The notes under the pieces were generated by a model, which did not search any database, was not told the origin of the DNA, and saw only the letters and a program-made list of their open reading frames with translations. A program made the translations under genes and the position numbers. This document shows positions 19,618 to 29,091 of a stretch of 64,000 nucleotides of DNA, one piece after another. The stretch comes from Myxococcaceae bacterium (lineage in GTDB: Bacteria; Myxococcota; Myxococcia; Myxococcales; Myxococcaceae): positions 1-64,000 of the forward strand of contig JADGRA010000005.1 in the NCBI GenBank assembly GCA_017881265.1. The letters run 5' to 3'. How positions within the stretch are numbered: position 1 is the first letter of the stretch; each line of letters begins with the position of its first letter.

Positions 19618-20181
19618 ATGAAAGGCTTGTTCGCGGCTGCAGCGCTGGTGTGTCTCTTCGGCTGTGAGAGCTTCACCACGCATCCGAATGCCCCCTGGGG
19701 CCCCATCAACGGTGTCAACTTCGTCCCGGCGGACGCCTTCTTCCTGGAAAGCGTACAGGCCAATGGGGACTACAACTTCGTGCTGATTGTCGCCGACCGG
19801 ACGGGCTACTGCCCCATCCTGCAGCAGAACCTAGCCGGCTACCCGGCCAACATCACCTACGCCACCTTCACCTTCTCCAACGCGATTGGCGGCGGCCCGG
19901 TCGACCCGCCGCCGGGGACCTACCCCATCACCGCTGCCTACGGGCCGACGCCTTCCGCGCAGGCCTCCTACGGGACCGTCTCCGCCAACTGCGTGGCCTC
20001 TCAGCCGCTGGCCGGCACCACCGGCAGCGTGGTGATGTCCGGCCTGGCCGCCGACGTGAGCAGCATGAGGGGGTCCGCCAACGTTGGCTTTGGCAGCGCA
20101 GGGACGCTCAGCGGGGACTTCGCCGCCCCGCTGTGCGACACCTCCAAGTCTGTGCAGGGCAACAGCCAGTGCTACCAATGA
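19618..20181 (+). CDS. Putative lipoprotein of unknown function
   Basis: Protein of 187 residues with a lipoprotein signal: a hydrophobic stretch (LFAAAALVCLFGC) ending with Cys16 in LFGC. The mature part is Gly/Ala/Thr/Pro-rich with beta-strand-like character (YNFVLIVADRTGYCPILQQN) and four further cysteines, which could form disulfides in the periplasm or at the surface. I do not recognise a domain. GGAGG lies just before ATG 19618. It is probably monocistronic. Confidence 0.75.
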   Translation: MKGLFAAAALVCLFGCESFTTHPNAPWGPINGVNFVPADAFFLESVQANGDYNFVLIVADRTGYCPILQQNLAGYPANITYATFTFSNAIGGGPVDPPPGTYPITAAYGPTPSAQASYGTVSANCVASQPLAGTTGSVVMSGLAADVSSMRGSANVGFGSAGTLSGDFAAPLCDTSKSVQGNSQCYQ

Positions 20182-20220
20182 GGGGAGCGCCCCCCCGCCG
20201 CCTCTAGTACATAGCCGTCC

Positions 20221-21789
20221 ATGCACGTCGTCGTGGTGGGAGCCGGGCCGGGAGGCCTGGCCGCGGCCATCAACCTGGCCGGCCTGGGGCTAAAGGTGAC
20301 GGTGGTGGAGAAGGACGCCCTGCCGGGGGGGCGCATGCGCGGCCTCACCTTCGGCGAGGCAGGCGCCTACGCCGTGGACACCGGCCCCTCCATTCTCCAG
20401 CTGCCGGAAGTCCTGGCGCGCATCTTCGAGCGCTCCGGGAAAGCCCTGGCCGACTACGTCACCCTCACCCGGCTCGACCCCAACACCCGCATCCACTTCT
20501 GGGACGGCAGCGTCCTGGACACCAGCTCCGACGGGGCGCGCATGGCCGCCGCGGCGGAGGCCCTGCGGCCCGGGCTGGGCGCGGCCATGACGGCCTGGAC
20601 GGAGATGTCGGCCCGGAAGTACGCCGTCGCCTACGAAAAGTTCATCTGCACGCCTGCCGAAACGCTGGGCTACTACGCCCCGTGGCGCCTCTTCCCCGCC
20701 GTGCGCTTCAAGCCCTGGCAGTCCCTCTACGGCCACCTGGACAGCCACTTTCACGAGGACCGCCTCACCTACGCACTGGCCTACCCCTCCAAGTACCTCG
20801 GCCTGCACCCCACCACCTGCAGCAGCGTCTTCTCCGTCATCCCCTTCCTGGAATTGGCGTTCGGGGTGTGGCACGTGCAGGGCGGCTTCCGGGCCCTTGC
20901 CCGCGGCATGCAGCGCTGTGCCGAGGACTTGGGGGCGCGCTTCCGGTTTGGCACGGCGGTGGAGCGGGTGTGGATTGAGGAGGGCCGGGCCTGCGGCGTG
21001 CAGCTGGCCGGCGGCGAGCAGCTGGCGGCGGACGCGGTGGTGGTGAATGCCGACTTGCCCTACGCGGCGACGCGGCTGATTGACGAGCGCTGGCGGGCCG
21101 GGACGCGGCTGTCCGACGCGGCCCTCGACAAGGCCAAGTACTCCTGCAGCACCTTCATGCTGTACCTGGGGCTGGACAAGGTGTGGGAGGACTTGCCGCA
21201 CCACCTCATCTACCTTTCCGACGGCGCGCGCCGGACGGACACCGACGCGCTCGAGGATAGGAGGGTGGACCTCGACGACCCGCCCTTCTACGTCTGCAAC
21301 CCCTGTGTCACGGACACAAGCGGGGCGCCGCCCGGCCACTCCACGCTCTACGTCCTCGTCCCGACCCCCAACACGGCCCGGCCGGTGGACTGGGCCGCCA
21401 CCGAGAAGCTTCTCGCCGAGCGCATTCCGGACTGGCTGGCCAAGGTGGGCTTACAGGACGTGGCGCGCCATATCCGCGCGCAGCGCAGCTTCACTGCGGA
21501 GACGTGGCGGGATGACTTCAATGTGGCGCGGGGGGCCGTCTTCAACCTCTCGCACACCTGGCGGCAACTCGGGCCGCTGCGCCCGAAGGTGAAGAATGCG
21601 TCCATCGACGGCCTGTACTTCGTCGGTGGGGGGACGCACCCCGGCAGTGGGCTCCTCACCATCATGGAGAGCGCCAACATCGCCGCCGACTACCTGGCAC
21701 GTGCCTCCGGGAAGACGGGGCTGCCAGGCTGGCCGTACGTGCCGCCGGTGGGTGGGCCCCCAACCTTCCTGCAGCCATCCCGGGGCTGA
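20221..21789 (+). CDS. Phytoene desaturase-like FAD oxidoreductase (CrtI family)
   Basis: Protein of 522 residues of the carotenoid desaturase family. The N-terminal dinucleotide-binding motif is VVVGAGPGGLAAAINLAGLGLKVTVVEKD, and LPGGRMRG follows as expected. The C-terminal FAD signature is YFVGGGTHPGSGLLTIMESA. DTGPSILQLPEVLARIFE and WHVQGGFRALARGM are typical CrtI segments. The family introduces or isomerises double bonds in carotenoid chains or related isoprenoids. No crtB, crtE or other carotenoid gene is adjacent, so the exact substrate is open. It follows the lipoprotein gene by 39 bases with no obvious ribosome-binding site. Confidence 0.87.
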   Translation: MHVVVVGAGPGGLAAAINLAGLGLKVTVVEKDALPGGRMRGLTFGEAGAYAVDTGPSILQLPEVLARIFERSGKALADYVTLTRLDPNTRIHFWDGSVLDTSSDGARMAAAAEALRPGLGAAMTAWTEMSARKYAVAYEKFICTPAETLGYYAPWRLFPAVRFKPWQSLYGHLDSHFHEDRLTYALAYPSKYLGLHPTTCSSVFSVIPFLELAFGVWHVQGGFRALARGMQRCAEDLGARFRFGTAVERVWIEEGRACGVQLAGGEQLAADAVVVNADLPYAATRLIDERWRAGTRLSDAALDKAKYSCSTFMLYLGLDKVWEDLPHHLIYLSDGARRTDTDALEDRRVDLDDPPFYVCNPCVTDTSGAPPGHSTLYVLVPTPNTARPVDWAATEKLLAERIPDWLAKVGLQDVARHIRAQRSFTAETWRDDFNVARGAVFNLSHTWRQLGPLRPKVKNASIDGLYFVGGGTHPGSGLLTIMESANIAADYLARASGKTGLPGWPYVPPVGGPPTFLQPSRG

Positions 21790-21867
21790 GGGCCCGGCAG
21801 CGGGGCGCCCCCGGCGCAGCCGCCTGGCGCTTGCTCCTCGGGCCGGCGTCGATTGAAGTACCCACCC

Positions 21868-22344
21868 ATGAAGCGTCTCCTCTTGCCGCCCTTGCTGCTC
21901 GCACTCCTGGTGGGGGACGCCCGCGCCCAGGCGCCGGCGCCCACCACGGACAAGGTCCTTCCCATGCCGCCGGACGTCGTCCCGGCGCCCAACGACGGCC
22001 GAGCGGTGGTGCAACGGCGGATGAATCGCCATGGCGCGGCCCTCATGGAATTGACGCTGGCGGTGACGCTGCTGCAGCGCGACACCATCGCCCGCGCCGC
22101 GGCCGAGATTGGCACGGACACTGGCCTGCCCAGCATGCCGGCCGGCGCCGCAGAGACGCCCGCGCAGCGCAACTTCCGCTACCTGGAAACCGTCCTCCGC
22201 CAGCGCACCGGGACGCTGGCCAAGGCCTCCCAAACCGGGGACAACGCCGCGCTGGCGACCGCCTTCGGCAACATGATGCAGGTATGCATCAGCTGCCACT
22301 CGCTGTACCTGCACCAGCCGGACAAGGCCGCGCCCAAGCAGTAG
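21868..22344 (+). CDS. Exported c-type cytochrome, c'-like
   Basis: Protein of 158 residues with a signal peptide (MKRLLLPPLLLALLVGDARA). One haem c motif, CISCHSLY, lies close to the C terminus (about residues 139-143), the position expected for class II cytochromes such as c' and c556. The rest is helical, with MNRHGAALMELTLAV offering a possible distal-side helix and Met/His ligand. Possible roles are periplasmic electron transfer or NO binding; the family alone cannot decide. The ORF track begins at TTG 21853; ATG 21868 gives a cleaner signal peptide. Confidence 0.78.
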   Translation: MKRLLLPPLLLALLVGDARAQAPAPTTDKVLPMPPDVVPAPNDGRAVVQRRMNRHGAALMELTLAVTLLQRDTIARAAAEIGTDTGLPSMPAGAAETPAQRNFRYLETVLRQRTGTLAKASQTGDNAALATAFGNMMQVCISCHSLYLHQPDKAAPKQ

Positions 22345-22356
22345 GGCGGCGCGGTC

Positions 22357-22371
22357 TCCCCCCCAGGGGGG
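22357..22371. terminator. C-run/G-run hairpin between convergent genes
   Basis: CCCCCC and GGGGGG around a single A form a short G-C hairpin in the 39-base gap between the cytochrome and thiolase stops. The loop is too tight for all pairs to form and no T run follows, so this is a weak terminator candidate. Confidence 0.3.
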
Positions 22372-22383
22372 CTTCAGGCGGCG

Positions 22384-23553
22384 TCAGGCGACTTCGAAGA
22401 GGGCGGCCGCGCCCATGCCGCCGCCGATGCACATAGTGACGACGCCGTAGCGGCCCCCGCGGCGCTTCAGCTCGCGCAGCAGCGTCCCCGTCATGCGCGT
22501 CCCGGAGACGCCCAGCGGGTGGCCCAGCGCGATGGCTCCGCCGTTGGGGTTGACGCGGTCGGCCGGCAGCCCCAGCTCACGGATGCAGTACAGGGACTGG
22601 GCAGCGAAGGCCTCGTTCAATTCAAAGACGTCGATGTCCTTCACCGACAGCTTGTTCTTCGCGAGCAGCTTCCGCACCGCCGGCACCGGGCCGATGCCCA
22701 TGATGTCCGGGGGGACGCCCGCCACCTGGAAGTCCACGAAGCTGCCGAGAGGCTTGATGCCCAGGGCCTGGGCCCGCGCCTCACTCATCACCACCACCGC
22801 GCCGGCCCCGTCGGTGAGGGGGGAGGCGTTGCCGGCGGTCACCGTGCCCTTGGGGTTGAAGGCGGGCTTGAGCTTCGCCAGGCCTTCCAGCGTCGTCTCC
22901 GGCCGCAGAATGGTGTCCACGCTGACGGTGGCGGTGTGCGGTACCCCCGCGTCGTCGAAGACTTCCGTGGTGACGCTGACAATCTCATCCCGGAAGACGC
23001 CCTTCTCGCGCGCGGTGGCGGCCCGGCGCTGGCTTTCATAGGCGAAGGCGTCCTGTTGCTCGCGGCTCACCCCGAAGCGTTTGGCGACGTTTTCCGCGGT
23101 GGCGCCCATGGAGGTGTACACCTCGGGGTACTTCTCCATGAGCTCCGGGTTGGCCGACACCTTGTTGCCGCCCATCGGCACCATGGACATGGACTCGGTA
23201 CCGCCGGCTACCACCACCTCGTACATGCCGGCCAGGATGCTCTGCGCGGCCTGGGCGATGGACTGCACCCCGGAGGAGCAGAAGCGGTTGATGGTCATGG
23301 CGGACACGCTGTCGGGCATCCCCGCCAGCAGCGCCGCCAAGCGTGCCACGTTCATCCCCTGCTCGCCCTCCGGCATGGCGCAGCCGAGGATGACGTCGTC
23401 GACGTCCGACGGCTTGAGGCCGGGCACCCGTTTCACCGCCTCGGCGATGGCCACTGCGGCCAGGGTGTCCGGTCGGGTGTCCTTGAATTCGCCCTTCAGG
23501 GCGCGGGTGAAGGGCGTACGCGCTGCGCTGGCGATGACGGCTTTGCCGGCCAT
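22384..23553 (-). CDS. fadA: Acetyl-CoA C-acyltransferase (thiolase)
   Basis: Degradative thiolase of 389 residues that cleaves 3-ketoacyl-CoA with CoA to acetyl-CoA and a shortened acyl-CoA, the last step of beta-oxidation. Catalytic residues are visible: the acyl-accepting Cys in [14 protein letters not shown], the His in [16 protein letters not shown] and the second Cys in [15 protein letters not shown] precedes ATG 23553. It is second in a two-gene operon, 43 bases downstream of the FadN-like gene, as in the fadN-fadA order of Bacillus. Confidence 0.95.
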   Translation of the reverse strand: MAGKAVIASAARTPFTRALKGEFKDTRPDTLAAVAIAEAVKRVPGLKPSDVDDVILGCAMPEGEQGMNVARLAALLAGMPDSVSAMTINRFCSSGVQSIAQAAQSILAGMYEVVVAGGTESMSMVPMGGNKVSANPELMEKYPEVYTSMGATAENVAKRFGVSREQQDAFAYESQRRAATAREKGVFRDEIVSVTTEVFDDAGVPHTATVSVDTILRPETTLEGLAKLKPAFNPKGTVTAGNASPLTDGAGAVVVMSEARAQALGIKPLGSFVDFQVAGVPPDIMGIGPVPAVRKLLAKNKLSVKDIDVFELNEAFAAQSLYCIRELGLPADRVNPNGGAIALGHPLGVSGTRMTGTLLRELKRRGGRYGVVTMCIGGGMGAAALFEVA

Positions 23554-23596
23554 GGGACTCTCCTCGGGTTCAGACGTTACGGTTAACGAGCGCGCT

Positions 23597-25990
23597 TCAG
23601 TTGCGCAGGGGCTTGCCGGTCTCCAACAGGTGGGCCATCCGCGCTTGCGTCTTCTCCTCGCCGCACAGGGAAAGGAAGGCCTCGCGCTCGAGCTCCAGGA
23701 GGCGCTCCTCCGACACGGGCATGCTGGTCGAGACGTCGCCGCCGGTGAGCACCGTGGCCAACTTCTGGCCGATGTGCCGGTCGTAGGCGGAGATTTGGTT
23801 ATTCAGCTCCATGTCGTACAGCATCATGTCGATGGTGGCGGCGCCGCTGCGCCCGGAGAGGCGGAAGTGCGTCGGCCGCGGCGGCCGGAAGCCGGCGTTG
23901 GCCATGCCCAGCACCCGCGCCTTGGCGTCGGCGAGCAGGAAGTCCCGGTTGAGCGAGATGCCATCAAGGCCCGACAGGAAGCCTGCCTCGCGCGCCTCCT
24001 CGGCGCTGGTGACCACCTTGGCCGTGCCGATGGAGAGGAAGGCCTTCTTCAAGAAGGGCAGCGAATCGAAGTCCTTGTCGGTGGCGAAGGGGCCGTAGAG
24101 GTTGCGGAGCAGCTGCATGTTGCCGCCGCCACCCGGGATGAGGCCCACGCCCACTTCGACCAGCCCCATGTACAGCTCGGCCGCGGCCTGGATGGCGTTG
24201 GCGCCCATGCTCACCTCGGCGCCGCCCCCCAGGGTGAGTCCGAAGGGCGCGGCCACCACCGGCACCGGGCTGTAGCGCATCCGCTGGTTCACCCGCTGGA
24301 AGGCCTCCACCATCTTAGCCACGCTTCCCATGTCGTCGCTCTTGATGGCCATCAGCAGGGCCATCAGGTTGGCGCCGGCGGAGAAGTTGGCTCCGTCGTT
24401 GCCGATGACCAGACCGCGACCCTCCTTCTCGGTGTGGTCGAGCGCGGTGTTCATCATCCCGATGATGGCGTCGTCGAGCGCATTCATCTTCGAGTGGAAC
24501 TCGAGCAGGAAGACGCCGTCGCCGGCGTCCCACAGCGAGCTTGACTCGTTGGTCTGCACGCGCTTGTTGCCCCGGCGCAGGTACTCCACCCGCAGGGTGC
24601 GTGGGTTCTCCGGCACCGGGGTGGCCTTCTTGGAGGCAATGTCCCAGGCGGTGTCCCGGGTGCCCTCGACGGCGTAGAAGCTCTCCCGCCCGGAGGCCAG
24701 CATCTGCTCCACCCAGGGCGCGGGCTTGATGCCCAGCTCCGTCATCCGCGCCACGCCCTTCCGGACGCCGTACACGTCCCACACCTGGAAGGGTCCGAGG
24801 TCCCAGGCGAAGCCCCAGCGCAGCGCCCGGTCGATGTTGACCAGGTCATCGGAAATCTCCGGAATCCGCCGGCTGGCATAGGCAAGCGTGTCCAGCGTCA
24901 CGCGCTCGGCGAAGCGGGCGGCCTTGTCGGTGCCGGTCAGGACGGTGCGGATGCGCTCGCCGACGTCCTCGATGTTGCGCGCGGCGCCGAGAGACTCGAA
25001 GCGCACCTTGCCCTGCGGCCGGTAGGTGAGGGTGGCCAGGTCCAGGGCGAGAATCTCCTTCTCGCCGTCCGGCTTGCGCACCAGCTTGTAGAAGCCCATG
25101 CCCGACTTGTCGCCGAGCATGCCTTTCTGCACCATCTGCTCGACGAAAGCCGGGACGCGAAACGTCTCCCGCTCCTCGTCCTGGGGCAGGGTGTCGTAGC
25201 AATTCTTGGCCACGTGGACGAAGGTGTCGAGGCCCACGATGTCGGTGGTGCGGAACACCGCGCTCTTCGGGCGTCCCAGCGCCGGACCGAAAATCTTGTC
25301 GACTTCCTCCACGGTGAGCTCGGCCTTCTGCAGCTCTGCCAGGACGCGCAGCATCCCGTAGGTGCCCACCCGGTTAGCGATGAAATTGGTGGAGTCCTTG
25401 GCGTAAACAATGCCCTTGCCGAGGACTTCCTCCCCGAAGCGGGCCAGGTGCTCCAGGACGGCCGGGTCGGTGTCCTTGCCCGGCACCAGTTCCAACAGCT
25501 TCATGTAGCGAACGGGGTTGAAGAAGTGGGTGACGAGGAAGTTCTTCCGGAAGCCGGCGCCGCGGCCCTCCAGCATCCCCACAATCGACAAACCGGAAGT
25601 GTTGGAGCTGATGACGGCGCCGGGCCGCAGGTGAGGCTCCACCCGGGCGAAGAGGGCTTGCTTCACGCCCAGCTCCTCCTTGACGACCTCCACCACCCAG
25701 TCGCACTCGGAGATGCGCGCCAGGTCGTCGTCGAAGTTGCCGACCTCGATGAGGCCCAGCGCGGCCGCGGTGAAGAGGGGTGCTGGCCGCTGCTTGCGCA
25801 AGTTGGCCAGCGCGCCCAGGGGGAAGCGGTTCCGGAAGGCCTTGGACTTCACGTCGTCGGTGGGCCCTGGCTTGGGAGGCACCATGTCCAGCATCAACAC
25901 CGGGAGCCCGGCGTTCGCCACGTGGGCGGCGATGCCGCTGCCCATGACGCCCGCTCCGAGGACGGCCACCTTCTTGATTCTAACGCTCAC
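23597..25990 (-). CDS. fadN: 3-hydroxyacyl-CoA dehydrogenase/enoyl-CoA hydratase (FadN type)
   Basis: Bifunctional beta-oxidation enzyme, 797 residues from GTG 25990. The NAD-binding dehydrogenase is N-terminal: [21 protein letters not shown] at residues 7-27, then [16 protein letters not shown] with the HCDH signature. The hydratase is C-terminal (about 480-700), with the oxyanion-hole segment [17 protein letters not shown] and the catalytic Glu region [15 protein letters not shown]. This order is the reverse of FadB/FadJ and typical of FadN. The GTG start has an ideal GGGAGG 6 bases upstream; the ORF track start at 26056 adds a non-family leader. It forms an operon with fadA. Confidence 0.93.
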   Translation of the reverse strand: MSVRIKKVAVLGAGVMGSGIAAHVANAGLPVLMLDMVPPKPGPTDDVKSKAFRNRFPLGALANLRKQRPAPLFTAAALGLIEVGNFDDDLARISECDWVVEVVKEELGVKQALFARVEPHLRPGAVISSNTSGLSIVGMLEGRGAGFRKNFLVTHFFNPVRYMKLLELVPGKDTDPAVLEHLARFGEEVLGKGIVYAKDSTNFIANRVGTYGMLRVLAELQKAELTVEEVDKIFGPALGRPKSAVFRTTDIVGLDTFVHVAKNCYDTLPQDEERETFRVPAFVEQMVQKGMLGDKSGMGFYKLVRKPDGEKEILALDLATLTYRPQGKVRFESLGAARNIEDVGERIRTVLTGTDKAARFAERVTLDTLAYASRRIPEISDDLVNIDRALRWGFAWDLGPFQVWDVYGVRKGVARMTELGIKPAPWVEQMLASGRESFYAVEGTRDTAWDIASKKATPVPENPRTLRVEYLRRGNKRVQTNESSSLWDAGDGVFLLEFHSKMNALDDAIIGMMNTALDHTEKEGRGLVIGNDGANFSAGANLMALLMAIKSDDMGSVAKMVEAFQRVNQRMRYSPVPVVAAPFGLTLGGGAEVSMGANAIQAAAELYMGLVEVGVGLIPGGGGNMQLLRNLYGPFATDKDFDSLPFLKKAFLSIGTAKVVTSAEEAREAGFLSGLDGISLNRDFLLADAKARVLGMANAGFRPPRPTHFRLSGRSGAATIDMMLYDMELNNQISAYDRHIGQKLATVLTGGDVSTSMPVSEERLLELEREAFLSLCGEEKTQARMAHLLETGKPLRN

Positions 25991-26073
25991 GTGCCACCTC
26001 CCGAAAAAGCTCCAGGGACACCTGTCCCACCGTGCGGTGCTGCCCCCGGAGGGCACGTTCAGCCCCCCGGGGC

Positions 26074-26091
26074 GTGCGCCTGCTGGCGCAC
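26074..26091. repeat. Perfect inverted repeat in the fadN 5' region
   Basis: GTGCGCC, TGCT, GGCGCAC: seven perfect base pairs with a four-base loop, about 85-100 bases before the fadN start. It covers the expected transcription start of the promoter at 26090-26116. It may be an RNA hairpin at the 5' end of the fadN message, an operator, or the terminator of the upstream DUF427 gene. Confidence 0.5.
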
Positions 26092-26116
26092 CCTATGCGA
26101 TTGACTTGGAAGTCAA
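26090..26116 (-). promoter_or_regulatory. Candidate fadNA promoter with palindromic operator
   Basis: On the minus strand, TTGACT (26116-26111) is followed after 15 bases by TAGGGT (26095-26090). The -35 lies inside a perfect palindrome TTGACTT-GG-AAGTCAA (26101-26116), seven base pairs either side of a two-base centre. A site of this form over a -35 is what a dimeric repressor such as a TetR- or GntR-type fatty-acid regulator would use. No regulator gene is adjacent. The 15-base spacing is short, so the promoter is less certain than the palindrome. Confidence 0.55.
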
Positions 26117-26123
26117 CAAGCCC

Positions 26124-26621
26124 TCACCACCCGCTGGTTCCCGGGCCTCCCTTGAAGGGGCCCACCACGTCCTGCGTCACCCAACCGCCGTAGAAGCCGC
26201 CCGGTTGCGGCGCCGCTCGCTCCTCGTCCACCCAGGCCTCGTCCACGCGCGAGGCGTAGAAGGACGCGTGCCCGGCCAGCGCCGTGTAGGGCAGCAGCGG
26301 CCTGTCGTACACCCAGCCGACGCCCTCGACGGGGCGGCCGGGAAGGTGCGCGTCCAGGTAGCGCGCCTGGCCCTTCCATTCGCAGAAGGAGCTGCCGCGG
26401 CCGGTGCGCAGCACGCGGTAGTCCACGTCCTCTTTTGGGAGATAGTAGCTGGGCGGGTGGGACGTCTCCACCAGGCGCAGCGCGCGCCGGCTGTCGGCCA
26501 GCACCACGCCGTCCAGCACCACGCGGATGCGCTTGGACGTCGGCTCCAGTCTTGGCGGCCGCGGGTAATCCCACGCCGACTCCTGGCCCGGGCCAGGGGA
26601 CATGCGCACAGGCGGCTTCAA
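26124..26621 (-). CDS. DUF427 domain protein
   Basis: Protein of 165 residues. The DUF427 core is clear: RIRVVLDGVVLADSRRALRLVETSHPPSYYLPKEDV, then SSFCEWKGQARYLD and the C-terminal VDEAWVDEERAAPQPGGFYGGWV. This is a compact beta-tent-like fold of unknown biochemical function that is widespread in bacteria. Its ATG overlaps the stop of the upstream secreted protein gene by 4 bases, so the two are translationally coupled. The fadNA promoter lies immediately after it. Confidence 0.88.
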   Translation of the reverse strand: MKPPVRMSPGPGQESAWDYPRPPRLEPTSKRIRVVLDGVVLADSRRALRLVETSHPPSYYLPKEDVDYRVLRTGRGSSFCEWKGQARYLDAHLPGRPVEGVGWVYDRPLLPYTALAGHASFYASRVDEAWVDEERAAPQPGGFYGGWVTQDVVGPFKGGPGTSGW

Positions 26622-27289
26622 TCCGGACTCCAGTCCGAGGCAGGCAGCACCTTCCAGCCGGTGTCCAGCCCGGCGGTGGTGGTCATCCGGACAATGCGCA
26701 GCGGCCAGCGGCGCGTCTCCTTGCGCGGTCCGTCGGTGGATTCCACGGTGAAGTGGTAGACGTCCAGGGTGTAGCTGCCGTCGGTGCCGGCCTGCTGCAG
26801 CAGCGGGCGCACCGGATTCTTGGGGTGCCAGTAGACTTCCCGCCCCACCCGGGCGACGTAGGCCAGCAAGGGCAACGTCCTCTTGAAGGCCTCGGTGCGC
26901 TCCTTCGTCGGGGCCAAGAGGCGCGTCGCCTCGTCCCGCGTCAACTCCACCACCGTCATGTCATCGCCGGCGGCGCCGCCCGTCTTCTTCAAGAGGTCGG
27001 CCAGCGAGCGGCGTCCCGCCTTGTCCAGGTCCGCCATCAACGCGGCCGCCATCTTCAGCGCGCCCGTCTCCTTCTTCGCATAATCGCGGCTGAGGATTTT
27101 CCAGCTGTCCACCGAGGTGAGGCGGGCATCCAGCGTGACGCCGCCGAGGAGGAGCTCCCGGCCCGCGTCATTGCCGGGCGAGCTGAGAGCGTTGAGGTAG
27201 CCCTCGGCAGCCTTCTGCACCGGGGGCGGCGTCTCCTGGGCGCAGGCAAGCGCAGGCACAAGCAGGCACAGCAGGGCGGCCCTTTGCAT
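26618..27289 (-). CDS. Secreted protein of unknown function
   Basis: Protein of 223 residues with a signal peptide (MQRAALLCLLVPALACAQE); the Cys could be a lipid attachment site but the lipobox is not ideal. The mature part is mainly helical (KMAAALMADLDKAGRRSLADLLKKTG) and ends in a beta-rich region (YTLDVYHFTVESTDG, RWPLRIVRMTTT). I see no known motif. ATG 27289 is taken because it opens the signal peptide; the ORF track extension to 27445 is unsupported. It is the first gene of a coupled pair with DUF427. Confidence 0.7.
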   Translation of the reverse strand: MQRAALLCLLVPALACAQETPPPVQKAAEGYLNALSSPGNDAGRELLLGGVTLDARLTSVDSWKILSRDYAKKETGALKMAAALMADLDKAGRRSLADLLKKTGGAAGDDMTVVELTRDEATRLLAPTKERTEAFKRTLPLLAYVARVGREVYWHPKNPVRPLLQQAGTDGSYTLDVYHFTVESTDGPRKETRRWPLRIVRMTTTAGLDTGWKVLPASDWSPD

Positions 27290-27436
27290 GGGGTGCTCTC
27301 TAGACCAATTCCTGGGGTACCCTCCAGCGGCCGGCGCGGCCACGGCCGCCGGGCACGGCAGGCCCGAGCCAGCACCAGACGGGACACCAGCGGCGTGTCC
27401 GCGCCCGAGAGTCCAAACTTGCCTCGACCCAAAAGG

Positions 27437-28210
27437 ATGAAGCACGCCCTTCCGCCTGGCCGCTTCGAGACGATGGGGGACTGGGAGCCACCGGGGTTTC
27501 CCCGCAGGATGGTCACGGCATACCTACCGGCGGACCACGTCCCGGACGGGACGCGCCCGGCCCTCTTCCTTTTCGACGGGCAGAACGTCTTCGACGACAC
27601 CTTCAGCTACGCGGGCGGCTGGTTTGCCCACGAGGCGGTGGACGGGCTTCCGCGCGAAACGTGCAACGTGCCGGTGGTGGTAGGCATCTCCCACGGGGGT
27701 GAGCGGCGGGTCGATGAGCTGGTCCCCTGGAAGATGCCCCGGGGCGGAGGCCACCTCGCCTCGTTTCTGCAATGGGTGGTAACCCGGGTGGTGCCCGAAG
27801 CCCAGGCGCGCTACGGCACCGTGCCCGGGCCGCTCGGCGCTGTGCTGGGGGGCTCCTCCCTGGGCGGGCTGGCTGCGCTGTGGGGCCACTTTCACCACGC
27901 GGACACCTTCGGCGGCGCCCTCTGCATCTCCCCCTCGCTGTGGGCCGCCAACCGGGCCATCCTCAAGGACGCACGCGCGTTTCACCGGCCCACCGTGTCG
28001 CGCATCTACCTGGACTGCGGCGGCAAGGAGGCCGGAGGCCGCATGCTGCCGGTGGTGGAGGAGATGGCCGGGGTGCTGAAGGCCAAGGGCTACCCGGCGC
28101 AGCAGCTGCTGTTTCGGGCAGACACCTCTGGCCAGCACAACGAGAAGGCCTGGCGTCGGCGACTGCCGGCTGCGCTGCGCTTCATGTTTCGCCGCAGCCT
28201 GGGCGCCTGA
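27437..28210 (+). CDS. Alpha/beta-hydrolase, esterase D (Fes/YbbA-like) type
   Basis: Protein of 257 residues. The conserved FLFDGQNVFDDTFSYAGGWFA is characteristic of esterase D-type hydrolases (COG2819 and related). The nucleophile elbow is GGSSLGGLAALW (GxSxG), and the region after SLWAANRAIL holds the acid in IYLDCGGKEAG. The His is likely in SGQHNEKAWRRRLPAALRFMF. There is no signal peptide, so it is probably cytoplasmic. Family substrates include siderophore esters and short acyl esters. ATG 27437 has poor ribosome-binding context; ATG 27473 (MGDWEPP) is an alternative. It is followed closely by a polysaccharide deacetylase gene. Confidence 0.85.
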   Translation: MKHALPPGRFETMGDWEPPGFPRRMVTAYLPADHVPDGTRPALFLFDGQNVFDDTFSYAGGWFAHEAVDGLPRETCNVPVVVGISHGGERRVDELVPWKMPRGGGHLASFLQWVVTRVVPEAQARYGTVPGPLGAVLGGSSLGGLAALWGHFHHADTFGGALCISPSLWAANRAILKDARAFHRPTVSRIYLDCGGKEAGGRMLPVVEEMAGVLKAKGYPAQQLLFRADTSGQHNEKAWRRRLPAALRFMFRRSLGA

Positions 28211-28226
28211 CAGACTGAAGCCACCC

Positions 28227-29063
28227 ATGCACCGCTCCCTGCGTCTGGCTGTTGGTTTCCTCGCCCTCGTTGGCGCCTGTGTCCGTCCCACCCCCGTCCC
28301 GGGGCCCACCGGACACGAGACACCGGAGAACGCCGCCAAGGCCGAGGCCGACCTCTCGCACCCGGCCCCCGCGGAACCAGCCGCCCTCCCGCCGGTGGCG
28401 CCGGAGGTGGTGGCACACGGGGCGCGCAGCGTGCGCACGGTGGCCCTCACCTTCGACGCGTGCAGCACCCGGGACGTCAGCAAGTACGACGAGCGCATCA
28501 CCCAGGAACTCATTGCCAACCACACCCCGGCCACCATCTTCCTCGGCGGCAGCTGGGCCAAGGAAGAGGCGGCCCACGTGCGGGAGCTGGCCAAGCACCC
28601 CGAACTCTTTGAACTGGAAAACCACACCTTCACCCATCCGCACATGCCGGCGGTGAAGGACGACGGCCGGGTCCGCCAGGAGCTGCTGCGGACGCAAGCC
28701 GAGGTGCAGGCGCTCACCGGGCGCACGCCGCTTCTCTGGCGTCCACCCTACGGGGAGTACGACGCCCGGGTGGTGAAGCTGGCGGCGGAGTTGGGCCTCA
28801 CCACCATCGAATACGACTTGGCCTCCGGGGACCCGGACCAGCACGCCACCAAGGAGAAGCTGGTGGAGTGGGTGCTGAAGAAGGTGCAGCCGGGGAGCAT
28901 TGTCGTGATGCACATCAACCACCGGAAGTTCCACACCTCCGAGGCGCTGCCGGGAATCATCCAGGGCCTGCGGACCCGCGGCTACCAGCTGGTGACGGTG
29001 GGGGAAATACTGCGGGAGTCGCACGGCCTCCCCGGGCCCACCCTGGACGCGGGAACACCCTGA
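28227..29063 (+). CDS. Polysaccharide deacetylase family lipoprotein
   Basis: Protein of 278 residues in carbohydrate esterase family 4 (NodB homology). A lipoprotein signal ends at LVGAC, followed by a Pro/Ala/Glu-rich linker to about residue 68. Motif 1 reads VALTFDACST, with Ala in place of the usual second Asp; motif 2 is HTFTHPH with both metal-binding His; motif 3 is RPPYGEYD; and motif 5 is SIVVMHINH. The catalytic-base Asp is kept. Such enzymes remove N- or O-acetyl groups from peptidoglycan, chitin or exopolysaccharide. Location is probably the outer membrane or periplasm. The start lies 16 bases after the esterase gene, so they probably form an operon. Confidence 0.87.
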   Translation: MHRSLRLAVGFLALVGACVRPTPVPGPTGHETPENAAKAEADLSHPAPAEPAALPPVAPEVVAHGARSVRTVALTFDACSTRDVSKYDERITQELIANHTPATIFLGGSWAKEEAAHVRELAKHPELFELENHTFTHPHMPAVKDDGRVRQELLRTQAEVQALTGRTPLLWRPPYGEYDARVVKLAAELGLTTIEYDLASGDPDQHATKEKLVEWVLKKVQPGSIVVMHINHRKFHTSEALPGIIQGLRTRGYQLVTVGEILRESHGLPGPTLDAGTP

Positions 29064-29091
29064 AGGCGGGTGGCCGGCAGCGCCCGCCCCT

